NCBI GenBank assembly: GCA_024699205.1
Contig: JAILQA010000378.1
Coordinates: forward strand, 1-9,715
DNA length: 9,715 nt
DNA from: Treponema sp.
GTDB taxonomy: Bacteria > Spirochaetota > Spirochaetia > Treponematales > Treponemataceae
Direction: 5' to 3'
The position numbers and the translations under genes were made by a program. The notes beneath the pieces were generated by a model. The model saw only the letters and a list, made by a program, of their open reading frames with translations. It had not been told where the DNA came from and ran no database searches. How positions within the stretch are numbered: the first letter of the stretch is position 1; each line of letters starts with the position of its first letter. This document shows, one piece after another, positions 6,028 through 9,715 of the stretch.

Positions 6028-6942
6028 ATGCCTATTAGAATACCATCAGATTTACCAGCCTGCCGAGTTTTGGAGCAGGAAAATATATTTGTTATGACGG
6101 AACATCGTGCCGCAAGTCAGGATATCCGTCCTCTTAAAATTGCAATTGTTAATCTCATGCCTACAAAGGAAGTTACCGAAACCCAGTTGCTTCGTCTTTT
6201 GGGAAATACACCGCTTCAGATAGATATTTCTCTTGTAAGAATGGAAGGCCACGAAAGCAAAAATACTGACACTGCCTATCTTGATAAGTTTTATATTCCT
6301 TCAAGTGAGCTTTTTACCCGCAAATATGACGGAATGATTATCACTGGTGCTCCTGTTGAGCAGCTGGATTTTGAAGAAGTTGATTATTGGAAAGAGCTTT
6401 GTTCAATTATGGATTATGCCAAAAAGAATGTATATTCAACTCTTTATGTTTGCTGGGGAGCTTTTGCGGGGCTTTATCATCATTATGGAGTAAAAAAGCA
6501 CGGTCTTGAACGCAAAATGTCCGGTATTTTTATGAACGAACGCTGTGTTGAAGGCGAGCCGCTTTTGCGTGGTTTTGATGATACTTTCCCAATTCCTCAG
6601 TCACGTCATACAACTCTTCATAAAGAAGACGTTCTTGCCTGTAAAGATTTGCAGATTTTAGCAGAAAGTGCTGAAGCCGGTGTTACAATTATAAAATCAA
6701 ACGACAACCGCGAAATCTTTATGACCGGTCATCTTGAATACGATACTCTCACTCTTGCCGAAGAATATTATCGCGACATTGGAAAAGGTATGAAGGTTCC
6801 ACTTCCTAAGAATTATTTCCCAACCAACAACCTTAACCGTATGCCGACAAGCTACTGGCGTGCAACAGCTCATTTGTTCTACACAAACTGGCTGAATTAT
6901 TATGTATACCAGCAGACGCCGTTCGATATCAATGCAATTTAA
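6028..6942 (+). CDS. metA: Homoserine O-acyltransferase MetA, predicted acetyl-CoA type
   Basis: A 304-residue MetA, full length for the family and with numbering that matches E. coli MetA. It acylates the hydroxyl of L-homoserine in the first committed step of methionine synthesis in the cytoplasm. The opening MPIRIPSDLPA, the segment IVNLMPTKEVTETQLLRLLG (40-59) and the catalytic residues are intact: Cys142 in VCWGAFAGLYHHYG, and His235 and Glu237 in TGHLEYD. Position 111, in GAPVEQLDFEEVDYW, is Glu. In this family Glu111 is reported to favour acetyl-CoA, while Gly111 (E. coli) favours succinyl-CoA, so the product is probably O-acetylhomoserine despite the common succinyltransferase name. 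The ATG at 6028 follows a TATAAT box by only six bases and lacks a ribosome site, suggesting leaderless translation. No SAM riboswitch or T-box is visible. The GH127 gene follows after 86 bp with no clear terminator between. Confidence 0.95.
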   Translation: MPIRIPSDLPACRVLEQENIFVMTEHRAASQDIRPLKIAIVNLMPTKEVTETQLLRLLGNTPLQIDISLVRMEGHESKNTDTAYLDKFYIPSSELFTRKYDGMIITGAPVEQLDFEEVDYWKELCSIMDYAKKNVYSTLYVCWGAFAGLYHHYGVKKHGLERKMSGIFMNERCVEGEPLLRGFDDTFPIPQSRHTTLHKEDVLACKDLQILAESAEAGVTIIKSNDNREIFMTGHLEYDTLTLAEEYYRDIGKGMKVPLPKNYFPTNNLNRMPTSYWRATAHLFYTNWLNYYVYQQTPFDINAI

Positions 6943-7028
6943 GGTTGCAGTTGGTTTCTGCACGTCTTTGCTTTTCGAAAACTCGCAGAAGATTTGTGTT
7001 TATATTAAATCCAGGAAGGGTGAAAACC

Positions 7029-9011
7029 ATGAAACTTCAAAATCAAATCAATCAGAAATCATTTTCTCCGAACGAAGGTTTTATCAAAAATTATCAGAAG
7101 CTCGTAAAGGAAGTCGTAATTCCCTATCAGTATCAGGTGTTGAACGATAGTTCTCAGGATAATTCCGAAAAAAGTCATGTAATTCAGAACTTTATAAATG
7201 CAGGAAATACTCTTGCAGGAAAAGGGAAGGGGGACGGCTTTTACGGAATGGTTTTTCAGGACAGTGATGCAGCTAAATGGCTTGAAGCGGTTGGTTTTTC
7301 TTTGTCAATCTTCCCCGATAAGGAGCTTGAAAAAACTGCAGATGTACTTATTGATATAATTGCCGCCGCTCAGGAAGAAGATGGCTATCTGGATACCTAT
7401 TTTACACTTAATGATAATGATGGCAAAAATCGTCGCTGGACAAATCTTCTTGAAGGTCATGAACTTTATTGTGCTGGCCATATGATGGAAGCGGCTTGTG
7501 CTTATTATGAATCTACAGGTAAGAAAAAACTCCTTGATGTAATGGAAAAAAATGCTGAATGTATTTATAAAGTTTTTATGGAAGGCTCTCAGTTCAATAA
7601 AGAAGCCTATCCTGGTCATCCAGAAGTTGAACTTGCCTTGATGAAAATGTATCGTCTCACTGGAAACAAACACTGTTTTGAACTTGCCCGACATTTTATT
7701 GATGTACGTGGCCTAGACCCACAGCATTTTGAAAAGGAGTGCAATCAGCGGGATTGGACAGTTTGGGGAAGCGACGGAAAAGATACTTTTTACAATCAGG
7801 CACATCTTCCTGTACGTCAGCAAAAAGATGCCAAAGGTCATGCAGTTCGTGCAGTTTATCTTTATACAGGGATGGCTGATTTGGCGTCTGCAATTGATGA
7901 TGCAGATTTGATTTCGGCCTGTAAAGATTTATGGAAAAGTATTACCCAGAGGCAGATGTATATCACAGGCGGAATCGGCTCAACAAATCTTGGTGAAGCC
8001 TTCAGCGTTGATTACGATTTGCCAAGCGATACGGCTTATTGCGAAACCTGTGCTTCAATAGGTCTTATTTTCTTTGCTTCCCGTCTGCTGGAAATGGAAG
8101 TGAATAATGAATATTCAGATATCATGGAAAGGGCTTTTTATAATACGGTTCTGGGTGGAATGCAGCTGGATGGAAAACGCTTTTTTTATGTAAATCCTTT
8201 GGAAATTGTTCCTGGCATTGCTGGTACGGCTCAGACTCACCGCCATGATTTGCCTCAGCGACCAAGCTGGTATGCCTGTGCCTGTTGTCCTCCAAATGTT
8301 GCAAGACTTGTTTCTTCTTTTGGAAAATATGCTTATGGTGAAAATGCAGATACCGCCTATTGCCATCTTTTTGCAGCCGGTAAAATTGATTTTGCCAACG
8401 GAATCAGCTTGAACTGCGAAACTGAATATCCCTACAGTTACACAGTAAAATATAGTGTTGAAAAGGCAGGCTCAGATTCAGTACTTGCAATCCGAATCCC
8501 TGGTTGGAGTAAAGAATGGAGCATAGAAAAAACTTCTTCCTCTTCATCTTCTTTCACTTCTTCTGAGTCTCCGGCATCTAATTGCATAAAAGGTTATGTC
8601 TATATTCCTGTAAAAAAAGGTGACGTAATCACTCTTAAATTGGACAGTACTCCATATTTTGTTTATCCGTCTCCAAAAATCCCTGATTTAAGTGGGCAGG
8701 TTGCTTTGTGTCGCGGTCCTTTTGTTTATTGTGCAGAAGGCCTTGATAATGGTGGCGATGTATTAAGTCTTTCTTTTGATGTATCTAAGCCAGTGACAGA
8801 AGCAGCTGAAGGTGATGTTCCTGCAGCAGTAAAAGGCAAAAAATATTATGCGTTGAATGTTTCCGGCTGGCGTGAAAAAATCCAGGAATCGGAAGTTCTG
8901 TATTCAAGCAAAAAGCCGGAAAAATCTCTGGAAAACATCAAAATGGTGCCATACTACACCTGGGGAAACCGCGGAATAAATCAAATGAAAATCTGGTTCC
9001 CTCATAATTAA
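7029..9011 (+). CDS. GH127 beta-L-arabinofuranosidase
   Basis: A 660-residue glycoside hydrolase of family 127 (HypBA1-like; older DUF1680). The start at 7029 (MKLQNQINQK) is preceded by AGGAAGGG (7013-7020). The frame is open back to an ATG at 6945, but that start has no ribosome site and would add an unrelated basic stretch. The (alpha/alpha)6 barrel covers roughly residues 15-430 and beta-sandwich domains the rest. The zinc-thiolate active site of HypBA1 (Glu322, Glu338, Cys340, Cys417, Cys418) is matched by Glu323 in LGEAF, Glu339 and Cys341 in YCETCA, and Cys419-Cys420 in ACACCPPNVARL, with Cys419 as the likely nucleophile. There is no signal peptide, so it would act in the cytoplasm on imported arabino-oligosaccharides from plant glycans or hydroxyproline-rich glycoproteins. 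A Ser-rich insert at residues 503-514 (SSSSSSFTSSES) interrupts the C-terminal region. It may be co-transcribed with metA; no sugar transporter lies beside it. Confidence 0.92.
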   Translation: MKLQNQINQKSFSPNEGFIKNYQKLVKEVVIPYQYQVLNDSSQDNSEKSHVIQNFINAGNTLAGKGKGDGFYGMVFQDSDAAKWLEAVGFSLSIFPDKELEKTADVLIDIIAAAQEEDGYLDTYFTLNDNDGKNRRWTNLLEGHELYCAGHMMEAACAYYESTGKKKLLDVMEKNAECIYKVFMEGSQFNKEAYPGHPEVELALMKMYRLTGNKHCFELARHFIDVRGLDPQHFEKECNQRDWTVWGSDGKDTFYNQAHLPVRQQKDAKGHAVRAVYLYTGMADLASAIDDADLISACKDLWKSITQRQMYITGGIGSTNLGEAFSVDYDLPSDTAYCETCASIGLIFFASRLLEMEVNNEYSDIMERAFYNTVLGGMQLDGKRFFYVNPLEIVPGIAGTAQTHRHDLPQRPSWYACACCPPNVARLVSSFGKYAYGENADTAYCHLFAAGKIDFANGISLNCETEYPYSYTVKYSVEKAGSDSVLAIRIPGWSKEWSIEKTSSSSSSFTSSESPASNCIKGYVYIPVKKGDVITLKLDSTPYFVYPSPKIPDLSGQVALCRGPFVYCAEGLDNGGDVLSLSFDVSKPVTEAAEGDVPAAVKGKKYYALNVSGWREKIQESEVLYSSKKPEKSLENIKMVPYYTWGNRGINQMKIWFPHN

Positions 9012-9056
9012 TTTTTCACAAAGCTTCGCGGGGGGCGCATTAGTAGTTTTTTCCTA
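9012..9056. other. Short spacer after the GH127 gene, with a G-rich tract
   Basis: The spacer contains GCGGGGGGCGC (9028-9038), a G-rich spot unlike the AT-rich surroundings, followed a few bases later by TTTTTT (9047-9052). Only a 3-bp stem can be drawn around the G run, so a normal intrinsic terminator is not supported. The block could be a decayed palindromic repeat or a G-rich pause site. Confidence 0.3.
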
Positions 9057-9085
9057 TTGTCTAAAAGCCGCTTTTTCTATATAAC
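9057..9085 (+). promoter_or_regulatory. Promoter of the thiamine uptake operon
   Basis: TTGTCT (9057-9062) and TATAAC (9080-9085) are separated by 17 bases, a good sigma70-type match. Transcription would start near 9091-9093, just before the TPP aptamer P1 strand. The spacer contains AAAAG/CTTTT around a 3-base loop followed by a T run, which could act as a weak terminator for the gene before it. A 7-bp inverted repeat, CATTAGT (9038-9044) and ACTAATG (9084-9090), brackets the promoter. Confidence 0.65.
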
Positions 9086-9097
9086 TAATGGCATATT

Positions 9098-9189
9098 TTA
9101 TCAGGGGTGCTTTTTTATCCGTTGGAATTAAAAAAGGCTGAGATTATACCCTAAAACCTGATCCGGATAATACCGGCGGAGGAAGATAA
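9098..9189 (+). ncRNA. TPP (THI element) riboswitch
   Basis: All conserved thiamine pyrophosphate aptamer blocks are present in order: AGGGGTGC (9103-9110), a variable P3 arm (TTTTTT with AAAAAA around TCC-GTT-GGA), GGCTGAGA (9136-9143), ACCC (9148-9151), ACCTGATCCGGATAAT (9156-9171) and CCGGCGGAGGAA (9173-9184). P1 can form between TTATC (9098-9102) and GATAA (9185-9189). The element binds TPP and would lower expression of the following thiamine-binding protein gene. The ribosome site GGAGGAAG (9178-9185) is part of the aptamer 3' side and P1 reaches the A of the ATG, so translation control without a separate expression platform is likely. Confidence 0.95.
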
Positions 9190-9715
9190 TGAAGAAACTT
9201 CATATCTTTTTTAAAATCTTATTAACAATCACAACATTATTATTGGCTTGCAGTCTTTTTGGCTGCAAAAAATCACAGACTCGCACAAATGAAATCGTAA
9301 TTTATTCTTATGATTCATTTATTGGTGAATGGGGACCTGGCGCAGAAATTGCCCGTCTTTTTGAAGAAAAAACTGGTATCAAAGTAGTTTACGAAGATTG
9401 CGGAGATGCCGTTCAGATTTTGTCAAAGGCCATCCTCGAAAAAAATGAACCTTATGCTGATGTCCTGATTGGAATTGACAACAACATGTGTCAGCAGGCA
9501 ATTGAAAGTGGAATTATCCAGCAGTACAAGGCAAAAAATCTTGATGCATTGATTCCGGCAGACCTTACAAAAGAACTCAACGATAACAAAACAGGAACAC
9601 CTTATCTTACACCTTATGATTTCAGTAATTTTGCAATCATTTTTAATACTTTGTCTGGTCTTCCTGCACCAACTTGTCTTGAAGATTTGACTAAACCTGT
9701 ATACAACAAAAAACT
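9189..9715 (+). CDS. thiB: Thiamine/TPP ABC transporter substrate-binding lipoprotein (partial, C-terminus off the right edge)
   Basis: The first 175 codons are present, about half of the usual length. The start at 9189 is fixed by GGAGGAAG ending three bases upstream. Residues 1-20 form a lipoprotein signal with LLAC (Cys21) or LFGC (Cys26) as lipobox, so the protein would be lipid-anchored. The mature part follows E. coli ThiB/TbpA closely: IVIYSYDSFIGEWGPG (36-51), FEEKTGIKV (58-66), GDAVQILSKAILE (72-84) and ADVLIGIDNN (90-99), then the TPYDFSNFAI segment (141-150) corresponding to the VPFDYGYFAF region. It captures thiamine or its phosphates for a ThiP/ThiQ-type permease, whose genes would be expected just beyond the window. 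The TPP riboswitch directly upstream supports both the function and negative feedback by TPP. Confidence 0.93.
   Translation, partial: MKKLHIFFKILLTITTLLLACSLFGCKKSQTRTNEIVIYSYDSFIGEWGPGAEIARLFEEKTGIKVVYEDCGDAVQILSKAILEKNEPYADVLIGIDNNMCQQAIESGIIQQYKAKNLDALIPADLTKELNDNKTGTPYLTPYDFSNFAIIFNTLSGLPAPTCLEDLTKPVYNKK

Noticed and set aside
6945..7028. Longer N-terminus for the GH127 enzyme (start at 6945)
   Set aside because: No ribosome site at 6945, a basic non-family extension, and a good AGGAAGGG before the ATG at 7029.
7305..7694. Minus-strand open frame of 129 codons inside the GH127 gene
   Set aside because: Antisense shadow of a confidently identified enzyme; no homology signal seen.
1..9715. 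CRISPR array, tRNA or rRNA genes
   Set aside because: No regularly spaced direct repeats, tRNA cloverleaf motifs or conserved rRNA segments were recognised on either strand.

Overview
The window looks like chromosomal DNA from a host-associated spirochaete, most likely a gut or rumen Treponema. The evidence is an AT-rich composition, lipoproteins with loose spirochaete-style lipoboxes, a small beta-rich lipoprotein of a kind I associate with Treponema, and a plant-sugar enzyme (GH127). The genus is an inference, at about 75-80% confidence.

Left part (1-2349, minus strand): a vitamin B12 uptake unit. A promoter (2321-2349) leads directly into a cobalamin riboswitch aptamer (2143-2314). This is followed by a small lipoprotein gene of unknown family (1561-2055), an intercistronic block of hairpins (1460-1544), and the first 481 codons of a BtuB-like TonB-dependent outer-membrane receptor that runs off the left edge. 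Riboswitch control ties both proteins to cobalamin uptake and makes the lipoprotein a candidate surface B12-handling partner. Next to this unit lies an Rpn/PDDEXK-type putative transposase gene (2380-3258) broken by a single in-frame TAA.

Middle part (3283-5979, minus strand): two overlapping-edge hairpins (3373-3447) follow a U32-family Fe-S protein (probably a TrhP-like tRNA hydroxylation factor). Upstream of it, and probably co-transcribed, is an alpha/beta hydrolase of the hormone-sensitive-lipase family. That protein keeps the HGG oxyanion motif but appears to have lost both the nucleophilic Ser and the catalytic His.

Right part (5980-9715, plus strand): a 48-bp divergent intergenic region carries a perfect 12-bp inverted repeat that puts a TATAAT box on each strand within a few bases of each start codon. 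It leads into metA, whose Glu111 predicts acetyl-CoA rather than succinyl-CoA use. Next come a GH127 beta-L-arabinofuranosidase with complete zinc/cysteine catalytic residues, a good sigma70-type promoter, a TPP riboswitch whose closing helix can reach the start codon, and the 5' part of thiB/tbpA, a thiamine-binding lipoprotein of an ABC transporter.

Two vitamin-sensing riboswitches (B12 on the left, thiamine on the right) therefore flank methionine synthesis, RNA modification and arabinoside degradation genes. No rRNA, tRNA, CRISPR array or intact mobile element was seen.
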